From positions 1-5,839 of the forward strand of contig CAAESW010000080.1 in the NCBI GenBank assembly GCA_900758845.1: DNA of 5,839 bases. The letters are read 5' to 3'. Made by a program: the position numbers and the translations under genes. Below the pieces are notes generated by a model. That model did not search any database. It was not told the origin of the DNA and saw only the letters and a list, made by a program, of their open reading frames with translations. The stretch is from an uncultured Collinsella sp. GTDB taxonomy: Bacteria; Actinomycetota; Coriobacteriia; Coriobacteriales; Coriobacteriaceae. Of the stretch, positions 1 through 5,572 are shown one piece after another (the first letter of the stretch is position 1; each line of letters opens with the position of its first letter).

Positions 1-20
1 GCCGCCCCATTTGGGGCGGC
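1..20 (+). terminator. GC-rich hairpin, probable intrinsic terminator
   Basis: Perfect inverted repeat with 8-bp arms GCCGCCCC and GGGGCGGC around an ATTT loop. On the plus strand it is followed by a T-rich run (ACGTTTTGTTT), so it best fits a terminator for a plus-strand gene left of the window that converges on the kinase operon. The palindrome could also stop the minus-strand kinase operon, whose stop codon lies 54 bp away, but any minus-strand T-tract would fall outside the window. Confidence 0.65.
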
Positions 21-53
21 ACGTTTTGTTTGAGGCGGCACGTTTTTGTTTGG
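15..53. repeat. Two-copy short tandem repeat of about 19-20 bp
   Basis: The unit GGCGGCACGTTTTGTTTGA (15-33) is followed at once by a near-identical copy (34-53) with one extra T in its T-run and G in place of the final A. A third GGCGG-like start follows at about 53-58. The first copy overlaps the right arm of the hairpin at 1-20, so the hairpin's arm and T-tract appear to have been duplicated. Confidence 0.7.
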
Positions 54-73
54 GCGGGCGTCTGCCGTGTGCG

Positions 74-1117
74 TTACTCAAAGTATTGGAACTTGTTCGT
101 TGAAAAGGCGAATGTTACGACGAAGCCTTCGCCCGGCTCCGATGCCGCGGTGACGTCGATGCCCATCTTGGAGCACAGGCGCGCCACCAGGTAGAGGCCG
201 ATGCCCGTTGCGCGCTTGGTGGTGCGGCCGTTGTCGCCGGTAAAGCCCTTCTCGAACACGCGCGGCAGGTCTGCCGAACACACGCCGCAGCCGTTGTCCG
301 CGACGGTAAGCTCGATGCGCTCGCTCGCCAGACCCTCGTCCAGCAACGCACCCGAAAACACGATCTTTGCGCCGTCCTCACGCGCATATTTAATGCTGTT
401 CTGAATGAGCTGGCCCAGAATAAACTCGAGCCATTTCTCGTCGGTAAAGACCTCAAAGTCGAGGTTCTCGCACACCGGAGCCACGTGCGCCGCGATAAGC
501 TCGCGCGCGTTGGCTTTAATCGCGCCCGTCACCAAGGTCTTGAGATCCCAGCGGCGAATCAGGTAGTCGCGCTCCACGACTTCCGAGCGCGCATAGTACA
601 GAGCTTGGTCGATATAGCGCTCCACGCGGGCAAGCTCGCGTGCCAGATCGTCCACGCGCGACAGGTCGTCTTCGCTACCGTCCAGGTTTTCCAAAATCAG
701 ATGGGCCGCCGCCAGGGGCAGCTTGGCCTCATGGACCCAGCTCTCGACATAGTCGCGATAGTCATCGGTCTGACGGCGGCCTTCGGCAACCTCGTCGCAA
801 GCGGCTTTGCCCACCCGGCGCAAGACCTCGTACTCGAGCTCGCCCTCGGCATAGGTCGGGCATTGCACCATCTCCTGCATCCATGCGGGACTCTCGAGCT
901 CCTCGGCCGCACGCTCCAGCTGGCGCAGAAAACGACGACGGCGCGCGTACTCGATCACGATGCCGAGCATACCAAAGATATAGGACACGCCGACCGCCAC
1001 GACCACGATAGAAACGGGTGCGCCGGCGACCGTCAGCACAAAGCAGCTCAGCAGCACGCCGCACGTCCACACGGCGACGGGAAGCAGCGCGTCTTTAAAG
1101 AACTTGGCAAACGACAT
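74..1117 (-). CDS. BceS-like two-transmembrane sensor histidine kinase
   Basis: Membrane sensor kinase of 347 aa that would phosphorylate the response regulator encoded just upstream. Two hydrophobic segments (about residues 10-31 and 33-56) are joined by a very short loop, so there is no extracellular sensor domain. This is the layout of intramembrane-sensing kinases. A basic and helical linker leads to the H-box WVHEAKLPL with phosphoacceptor His129. The ATPase domain shows the N-box (QLIQNSIKY, Asn240), the G1 box DNGCG (274-278), an F-box FEKGFTG (288-294) and the G2 box GIGLYL (305-310). FEKGFTG.NGR is typical of BceS/YvcQ-type kinases. The start ATG is 9 nt past the regulator's TAG stop. 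AGGGG (1124-1128) overlaps that stop and lies 6 nt from the ATG, suggesting translational coupling. Oddity: the residue four after His129 is Leu where HExxT/N kinases carry Thr or Asn. The family call is firm; the stimulus is unknown. Confidence 0.93.
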   Translation of the reverse strand: MSFAKFFKDALLPVAVWTCGVLLSCFVLTVAGAPVSIVVVAVGVSYIFGMLGIVIEYARRRRFLRQLERAAEELESPAWMQEMVQCPTYAEGELEYEVLRRVGKAACDEVAEGRRQTDDYRDYVESWVHEAKLPLAAAHLILENLDGSEDDLSRVDDLARELARVERYIDQALYYARSEVVERDYLIRRWDLKTLVTGAIKANARELIAAHVAPVCENLDFEVFTDEKWLEFILGQLIQNSIKYAREDGAKIVFSGALLDEGLASERIELTVADNGCGVCSADLPRVFEKGFTGDNGRTTKRATGIGLYLVARLCSKMGIDVTAASEPGEGFVVTFAFSTNKFQYFE

Positions 1118-1126
1118 AGCCGGCCC

Positions 1127-1798
1127 CTAGACCGAATAGCCCTGGCCGCGGTGCGTGGTCAAATACCCCTTGATGCCGATTTTTTCGAGCGTGGTGCGCA
1201 GGCGGTTGATGTTAACGGTGAGCGTATTGTCGTCCACGAAGGCGTCGGAGTCCCACAGGTCCTGCATGATGGCCGAACGCGAAACGATCTTGCCCGCGCG
1301 GCTCAGAAGCAGCGAGAGGATACGCAGCTCATTTTTGGTGAGCTCGGTGCTGTCGCCGGATGCCGTATTGGTGATTATGGAGCGGGCGAGGTCGAGCTCC
1401 AGCCCCTTGTGGACAAGTGTGCTGCGCTCGCCTGCCGCCGTGGTGCGACGCAGCAGTGCGTTGATGCGCGCCACGAGCACGCGCGCGCTGTAGGGCTTGG
1501 GAACAAAGTCGTCCGCACCGAGCGTCATGACCATGACCTCGTCGATCTCGGTCGTGCGCGACGTGAGGACGATGATGGGAACCTCGGATTCGCGGCGAAC
1601 CTCGTGGCAGATATGCTGGCCGTCCTTGACGGGAAGCGTGAGGTCGAGCAGCACCAGGTCGGGCGCGGCGGCGAGAATATCGCGCGAGACATGCTCAAAC
1701 GATTCGCAGGCCTCGATTTCAAACCCGGCGCGGGCAAGGATGTCGATAAGCTCACGACGAATGGGCTCGTCGTCCTCAACGACATAGATCAGCGCCAT
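1127..1798 (-). CDS. OmpR/PhoB-family response regulator (BceR-like)
   Basis: Cytoplasmic DNA-binding regulator of 223 aa, cognate partner of the kinase downstream. The receiver domain (about 1-118) has the acidic pocket EDD (8-10), phosphoacceptor Asp52 in LLDLTLP, Thr79 in VLTS and Lys101 in PKPYSA. The winged-helix output domain (about 125-223) has the TKNELRIL start, the recognition region around FVDDNTLTVNINRLR and the terminal THRGQGYSV wing. DDNTLTVN.xRLR is characteristic of BceR/YvcP-type regulators. An in-frame ATG 24 nt further upstream exists, but GGAGG (1803-1807) sits 4 nt before the ATG at 1798, and translation from there begins MALIYVVEDDE as expected for the family. It is the first gene of its operon. 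A promoter-proximal dyad suggests autoregulation, which is an inference. Confidence 0.94.
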   Translation of the reverse strand: MALIYVVEDDEPIRRELIDILARAGFEIEACESFEHVSRDILAAAPDLVLLDLTLPVKDGQHICHEVRRESEVPIIVLTSRTTEIDEVMVMTLGADDFVPKPYSARVLVARINALLRRTTAAGERSTLVHKGLELDLARSIITNTASGDSTELTKNELRILSLLLSRAGKIVSRSAIMQDLWDSDAFVDDNTLTVNINRLRTTLEKIGIKGYLTTHRGQGYSV

Positions 1799-1800
1799 GT

Positions 1801-1808
1801 GTCCTCCC
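1801..1808 (-). promoter_or_regulatory. Shine-Dalgarno that fixes the response regulator start
   Basis: The minus strand reads GGGAGGAC, a strong anti-SD match whose GGAGG core ends 4 nt before the ATG at 1798. It lies inside the 8-residue extension that an upstream ATG (1822) would add, which argues against that longer start. Confidence 0.75.
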
Positions 1809-1836
1809 ATTTCGCGTAACATGCACCTTTCACACC

Positions 1837-1842
1837 ATTATG
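1837..1842 (-). promoter_or_regulatory. Candidate -10 element for the two-component operon
   Basis: CATAAT on the minus strand matches TATAAT at 5 of 6 positions and lies 38 nt upstream of the regulator ATG. No good -35 is found 16-18 nt upstream. The weak TCGTAT there falls inside the dyad at 1841-1876, consistent with a promoter that needs an activator. A TTGTCA at 1884-1889 is about 41 nt away, too far to pair with it. Confidence 0.4.
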
Positions 1843-1876
1843 CCCACAGCGTCGCAGCGATACGACCCCGTGGGCA
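1841..1876. promoter_or_regulatory. 36-bp dyad, candidate operator of the two-component operon
   Basis: Outer arms TGCCCAC (1841-1847) and GTGGGCA (1870-1876) are perfect inverted repeats. Inner arms GTCG (1851-1854) and CGAC (1863-1866) share the same centre (1858.5), with 3-nt gaps on each side. The dyad overlaps the candidate -10 by two bases and covers the -35 region, the usual place for an OmpR-type regulator or repressor to act. It is not followed by a T-tract in either direction, so a terminator is unlikely. Which protein binds it is not shown by the sequence. Confidence 0.45.
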
Positions 1877-1910
1877 CCTAATGTGACAAAAGCGTTCGGT
1901 AGTCTTGAGA

Positions 1911-1946
1911 GAAAATAGGGGCCGACCGGTCCTAAACCGATCGGCC
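1911..1946 (-). terminator. Intrinsic terminator of the aminotransferase operon
   Basis: In minus-strand RNA sense, GGCCGATCGGU pairs fully with ACCGGUCGGCC: 11 bp including one U-G wobble, with a UUAGG loop. The stem is followed by CCUAUUUUC. On the plus strand the same positions give one A-C mismatch and no T-tract, so the structure is directional. It begins 22 bp past the aminotransferase stop codon, separating that operon from the two-component operon. Confidence 0.85.
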
Positions 1947-1968
1947 TCATCACTTCGACCTCGAGCCT

Positions 1969-3099
1969 CTACTCGAGCGTACGCATGTATGCAGAGATGG
2001 CATCCAGGCCCTTCTGCAGGTCGTCGGTGTTATCGGAGTATGCATAGCCGATGCGCATGCTCTTGGGCTCCTCGAAGCAATCGCCCGGGGTGACGAGCGC
2101 GCCGGACTTCTTAATCATGTCGATGCAGAACGTCCTGGAGTCGATGTCGTAGTCGTAATACACGAGCGCGGTGGTACCCGCCTCGGGCTTAACGAACGAC
2201 AGGTGCGGCTCGCTCTCGACCCACTTCTCCAGAACAGCAAGGTTCTGACGGACGATGCGACGGCTGCGCTCAAGGATCACGGAAGCGTTGCCCAGAATCA
2301 GCTCCGCCACCGACTCGCTGAATATGCCGGCGGAAATCAGGTTGTAGTCGCGATGCGAGAGCAGCGCGCGACGGAGCTCCGGGCTCTTGGTGACCGCCCA
2401 GCCCAGACGCAGGCCGGCGAACGACCAGACCTTGGACATGGATGCGGTGACGATGGCCTTGTCGTACAGGTCGATCACGGACTCGGAGTACTCATCCGTC
2501 TGAGTAAGCAGACGGTAGACTTCGTCACAGAGCAGCCACGCGTCGTGTTTGCGCGCGACCTCGACAATCGCCTTGAGCGTATCGGTGTCGAGCAGGGCGC
2601 CCGTGGGGTTGTCCGGGTTATTGATGCAGATGAGCTTGGTATCGTCGGTCACCAGGGCATCGAGCGCGTCGACGTCGACGTGGTAGCCGTTCTTGCGATC
2701 GAGCTGAAGGATATCGACCTTCGCGCCGCACATCTCGGGAATCGAGTAAAGCTGCTGGTAGGTGGGCTTGACGGAGACTACGTGATCGCCCGGTTCGACG
2801 AGCGTGGAAATAACCAGGGAGTTGGCACCGGTCGCGCCGTGCGTGGGCACGATATGCCCGGGCTCGACCGTCTTATAGAGACGCGCGACCCTCTCGAGGA
2901 AGCCGGGCTGCCCCTCGATGTCTCCGTAGGTGAATCGGCGCGAGCACAGGCTATCGAGCCACGCCTTCTTGTCAGTGTTCGTATGCTCGAACAGCTGGTC
3001 GAGCGTGAGGGAGTAGACGCACGTCTCTGCAACGTTGTGGGTGCACTTGGTCTCCCACTCGTTCATCCACTGCTCGACGGCGAAATCCTTGATCTGCAT
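1969..3099 (-). CDS. PLP-dependent aminotransferase, class I/II (fold type I)
   Basis: Soluble enzyme of 376 aa. Visible landmarks: the phosphate-cup turn GATGANS (88-94), NNPDNPTG (160-167, with the cofactor-contacting Asn164), DEVY (192-195, with Asp192 to the pyridine nitrogen and Tyr195 to the O3'), the Schiff-base lysine Lys223 in SMSKVWSFAGLRLGW, and Arg349 in MRIGYAYS, the probable carboxylate-binding arginine. All catalytic residues are present and the length is normal. The N-terminal pattern (EQWMNEWETK...NVAETCVYSLTLDQL) is not that of standard aspartate aminotransferases. It loosely recalls capreomycidine synthase (VioD)-like members, but this is memory-level resemblance. It is the second gene of an operon, 24 bp after the ornithine cyclodeaminase-family gene, with AGGAAA (3105-3110) as its SD. 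Substrate unknown; a diamino acid such as ornithine or lysine would suit its neighbour. Confidence 0.92.
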   Translation of the reverse strand: MQIKDFAVEQWMNEWETKCTHNVAETCVYSLTLDQLFEHTNTDKKAWLDSLCSRRFTYGDIEGQPGFLERVARLYKTVEPGHIVPTHGATGANSLVISTLVEPGDHVVSVKPTYQQLYSIPEMCGAKVDILQLDRKNGYHVDVDALDALVTDDTKLICINNPDNPTGALLDTDTLKAIVEVARKHDAWLLCDEVYRLLTQTDEYSESVIDLYDKAIVTASMSKVWSFAGLRLGWAVTKSPELRRALLSHRDYNLISAGIFSESVAELILGNASVILERSRRIVRQNLAVLEKWVESEPHLSFVKPEAGTTALVYYDYDIDSRTFCIDMIKKSGALVTPGDCFEEPKSMRIGYAYSDNTDDLQKGLDAISAYMRTLE

Positions 3100-3123
3100 T
3101 GTCGTTTCCTTTCCTTGACTTTC

Positions 3124-4155
3124 TTACAGCTCCACCACGGTACCCAGCCCCGCCTCGACGGCGCGGTCGTAGGCGATTTTCGATGCCGAAAGGTCCTGAA
3201 CGGCGATGCCCGACGTATCGAACACCGTCACCTGCTCGTCATCCGAGCGCCCCGTAGCCGCGCCGGCGATGACTTCGCCGAGCTCCGCTTTGATGTCCTC
3301 GGGCGTGATGGCGCCCTCGGCAACCGGAATCTCCAGCTCACCGGACGCGACCGATTGCTCGCGGTCGTCGACGTAAACAGCGGCACGGGCGACAAGCGCC
3401 GAGGCGAGCTCCTGCTTGCCGGGCATGTCGGCACCGACGCAGGAGATATGCGTACCAGGACGCACCCATGAATCGAGAATGATGGGCTTGGTCGCCGGCG
3501 TGATCGTCACGATGATGTCGGCCTCCGCCGCGGCACCTTGGCCGTCAGCCGTCGCCTCGATGGAATAGGTGGATGCCTCGCGAGCATGCTCGCAGGCGCC
3601 CAAGATATGGGCGACCTCGCCTCGCATGCGCTCGACGCGGGCCTCGGGCGCGGCATCGGAAACCGGCTCCCACACCTTGACCTCACTCACTTTGGGACAG
3701 GCGGCGAGGGCGCCCGCCACCATATAGATGCTCATGTGGCCGGCACCCGCAACAAGCAGTTTGGACGCATCCGCCCGAGCCAGCCACTTGGCACCGAGCG
3801 CAGCGGCGGCACCGGTGCGAAGTCCAGTGACGGCGGAGGCATTGAGCAGCGCCAACGGCTCTCCCGTCGCGCTGTCGCACAGCAGCGTGGTGCCAAAGAT
3901 CTCGGGCAGCCCCTTTTTGGAATTCTGAGAGAACCAAGCAGTGAGCTTGAGACCGAAGAGGCCGCTTCCCGCCAACTCGCCCGAGCGGATATCCATATCG
4001 GCCACGCCGGGCTCGAACTGCTCATATACCATCGGCCACGCAACGCCCTTGCCCGTTGCCTTCTGGCGATATGCCTCCTCCACGGCAGCGATTGCATCCT
4101 CAATCGTCAGCACCTTGGAAACTTCCTCGGCCGAAAGCACCACCATCTGCCCCAT
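3124..4155 (-). CDS. Ornithine cyclodeaminase / mu-crystallin family NAD(P)-dependent enzyme
   Basis: Soluble protein of 343 aa. Family members are ornithine or lysine cyclodeaminases, archaeal-type alanine dehydrogenases, or ketimine reductases. Numbered from the chosen start, it shows GLKLTAWF with substrate-region Lys70, SAVTGLRTGAAAALGAKWLA with Arg113, a Rossmann loop GAGHM (137-141), DIIVTITPA, GADMPGKQEL with Asp243 (equivalent to the catalytic Asp of Pseudomonas ornithine cyclodeaminase), and FDTSGIAVQDL near the C-terminus. The loop is a variant: most members have GxGxQ, here Met replaces Gln. An acidic Glu163 after the second Rossmann strand hints at NAD(H) preference. Two adjacent ATGs (4158, 4155) are possible. 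The SD GAGGAG (4161-4166) is 2 nt from the first and 5 nt from the second, so 4155 is preferred. It is first in an operon with the aminotransferase and divergent from a PucR-type regulator. Exact reaction not assignable. Confidence 0.9.
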   Translation of the reverse strand: MGQMVVLSAEEVSKVLTIEDAIAAVEEAYRQKATGKGVAWPMVYEQFEPGVADMDIRSGELAGSGLFGLKLTAWFSQNSKKGLPEIFGTTLLCDSATGEPLALLNASAVTGLRTGAAAALGAKWLARADASKLLVAGAGHMSIYMVAGALAACPKVSEVKVWEPVSDAAPEARVERMRGEVAHILGACEHAREASTYSIEATADGQGAAAEADIIVTITPATKPIILDSWVRPGTHISCVGADMPGKQELASALVARAAVYVDDREQSVASGELEIPVAEGAITPEDIKAELGEVIAGAATGRSDDEQVTVFDTSGIAVQDLSASKIAYDRAVEAGLGTVVEL

Positions 4156-4190
4156 CATCGCTCCTCTCAGCGAAAGCTTTACGTTGCCTC

Positions 4191-4219
4191 ACTGTACGGT
4201 TTAGTAACGATGCCGCCAA
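4191..4219 (-). promoter_or_regulatory. Candidate sigma-70-type promoter of the OCD-aminotransferase operon
   Basis: Minus strand: TTGGCG (4214-4219; 4 of 6 to TTGACA), a 17-nt spacer, then TACAGT (4191-4196; 4 of 6 to TATAAT). A start site near 4184 would give a leader of about 28 nt containing the GAGGAG ribosome site. Spacing is ideal but both boxes are weak, which fits an activator-dependent promoter. Confidence 0.4.
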
Positions 4220-4235
4220 GGATCATTTCTTGTTG

Positions 4236-4251
4236 GAATCTACAACGATTC
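4236..4251. promoter_or_regulatory. GAATC-N6-GATTC dyad, candidate regulator binding site
   Basis: Perfect 5-bp arms GAATC (4236-4240) and GATTC (4247-4251) lie in the divergent control region, followed by further AATC (4254-4257) and GATT (4259-4262) half-sites. The centre (4243.5) is about 59 bp upstream of the start site predicted for the minus-strand operon, a common activator position. The rest of 4156-4372 is AT-richer than the genes. It has AT-rich stretches near 4321-4350 that could include the regulator's own -10, but no convincing box pair was found there. Confidence 0.3.
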
Positions 4252-4360
4252 TCAATCTGATTTTTCGTTCTATCAGCAGGTATTTGAACTATTTCCCGCA
4301 TCAACGGCATACGGATGTGCGATTATCCTATTTATACCTGTACTTATTGTAGTGATTTAC

Positions 4361-4368
4361 AAGGTGAT
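4361..4368 (+). promoter_or_regulatory. Shine-Dalgarno that fixes the PucR-type regulator start
   Basis: AAGGTGAT matches the extended anti-SD pairing region (AGGTGAT). Its AGG ends 8 nt before the ATG at 4373. An in-frame GTG (4352) has no such site upstream. The ATG at 4367 overlaps the site itself, so both are less likely starts. Confidence 0.65.
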
Positions 4369-4372
4369 GTTG

Positions 4373-5554
4373 ATGCTATACACCATCTCGGACTTCTCAC
4401 GGGAATATGAGGGGTCGGTCCGTCTAATCGCCGGCAGCGATGGCGTCTCGCGTGCCGTCTCTGGCGTCGGGATCCTCGATTATGAACTTATGCCCGGCCT
4501 CAAGAACAAGTACCAGCGCGCCAACTTCAGCTCAGACGAAATCGTCCTCAGCACCTTCCTCTATGCGAAGGACGACCCATACCTCATCACTGAAGCCGTG
4601 AAATACCTCGTCGCCAAGGGAACGAGCGGTCTTATCATCAAAAACGTCCTGCACATCCCGATTCCCGACCAAGCCATCCGCTACGCCAACGCGCGGCACT
4701 ACCCGGTCTTTCTCACGACCGACGACTCACTGTTCTTTGACAGCGTCATCTATGAGGTCAAACGGCATATCGAGCAGCTCGCGTCCATCGACTTCGCACA
4801 GCGCGAGATCGATGCCCTGAGGACAGACGTATCGCCCGAGTCCATCTGCCGACGCATCCGAGGCCTCAACCCGTCATTTCTGGACGAAGCGGTCGCCCTG
4901 TTCGCATCGTTTGCAGAGCCCCTCGACCCGCGTACGTTTTTGCAAATCGAACGTCTCTGTGCAAAATCGACCCTCGCCGGATGCCACAACATGCTGGCAC
5001 CCTATGACGGAGGATTGCTATTCGTAGCGACAAGCGACTCGGAGCAGACGCTCGATGTGGAGCGAATCGTGCAGGCGCTCACGGAGCTCATCGAGGCTAG
5101 CGGCATCGATGGCGGAGCGGAAGGGCTCGGCATCAGCGATATTCTGTTTGGAGACGAGGCGGTGGCGCAGGCGATCTCGCAGGCGATTTACGCACAGCGC
5201 CTATCTTGTCAACGAGCCGAGGGTCCCGTCCGCTATACGCAGCTCGGCATCCTGAGAACCGTGATGCCTTTTGCGGAAACCCCGGAGATGCGATCGTTCT
5301 CGGAGGCGATTCTCTCGCCGATACGCGAGCACGACAGCGAGCATGGCAGCGAACTGGAATCAACGCTCGCCGCATTCATCGAGAACGACCGACGTATCGA
5401 GCAAACCGCCAAGCAGACTGGCCAGCACCCGAACACAATTCGATATCGCCTCGATAAGGTGACAGCTCTCACCGGACTGAGCTACAAATGCGCCCCGGAG
5501 ATGGAGCAGCTGTCGCTCGCCTACGCAATCGAACGCGCTCGCTCACTTCAGTAA
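4373..5554 (+). CDS. PucR/CdaR-family transcriptional regulator
   Basis: DNA-binding regulator of 393 aa, probably controlling the divergent enzyme operon. Residues about 1-130 form a PucR N-terminal ligand-sensing domain: VSGVGILDYELMPG, then DEIVLSTFLYAKDD, and GTSGLIIKN. Residues about 165-300 fit the degenerate GGDEF-like middle domain of the CdaR group, ending GPVRYTQLGILRTVM. The C-terminus (about 326-388) is the family's helix-turn-helix: LESTLAAFIEND, QTAKQTGQHPNTIRYRLDKVTALTG. There is no signal peptide or membrane segment. Characterised relatives respond to purine breakdown products, glycerate/glucarate or, for Bacillus subtilis PutR, proline. The effector here is not visible in the sequence, but the adjacent enzymes point to an amino acid or cyclic imino acid. 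Start chosen at 4373 from the SD; a GTG start at 4352 would add 7 residues. It stands alone on the plus strand, with no clear terminator before the convergent neighbour. Confidence 0.92.
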   Translation: MLYTISDFSREYEGSVRLIAGSDGVSRAVSGVGILDYELMPGLKNKYQRANFSSDEIVLSTFLYAKDDPYLITEAVKYLVAKGTSGLIIKNVLHIPIPDQAIRYANARHYPVFLTTDDSLFFDSVIYEVKRHIEQLASIDFAQREIDALRTDVSPESICRRIRGLNPSFLDEAVALFASFAEPLDPRTFLQIERLCAKSTLAGCHNMLAPYDGGLLFVATSDSEQTLDVERIVQALTELIEASGIDGGAEGLGISDILFGDEAVAQAISQAIYAQRLSCQRAEGPVRYTQLGILRTVMPFAETPEMRSFSEAILSPIREHDSEHGSELESTLAAFIENDRRIEQTAKQTGQHPNTIRYRLDKVTALTGLSYKCAPEMEQLSLAYAIERARSLQ

Positions 5555-5572
5555 GCCCACCCCGCCTTGAGG

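Noticed and set aside
485..1819. Long plus-strand open frame (444 codons) opposite the kinase and regulator
   Set aside because: It is antisense to two genes with complete catalytic motifs, spans both of them, is rich in His/Arg/Gln in the manner of GC-rich antisense frames, and has no domain I recognise.
1884..1889. TTGTCA resembling a -35 box upstream of the response regulator
   Set aside because: It lies 41 nt from the CATAAT box and has no acceptable -10 at 16-18 nt spacing.
2203..3471. Long plus-strand open frame (422 codons) opposite the aminotransferase and OCD-family gene
   Set aside because: Shadow of two well-supported minus-strand genes in high-GC DNA. It crosses their intergenic gap and shows no recognisable motif.
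4173..4180. AAAGCTTT palindrome in the OCD operon leader
   Set aside because: An 8-bp self-complementary word without a loop or repeats; it is probably chance.
3538..4260. Plus-strand open frame (240 codons) opposite the OCD-family gene and running into the divergent control region
   Set aside because: Antisense shadow; its end lies in the promoter region and it has no family features.
4284..4312. TTGAAC as a -35 for the PucR-type gene
   Set aside because: The hexamers at 17-19 nt spacing (GCATAC, CATACG) match a -10 too poorly to support a promoter call.
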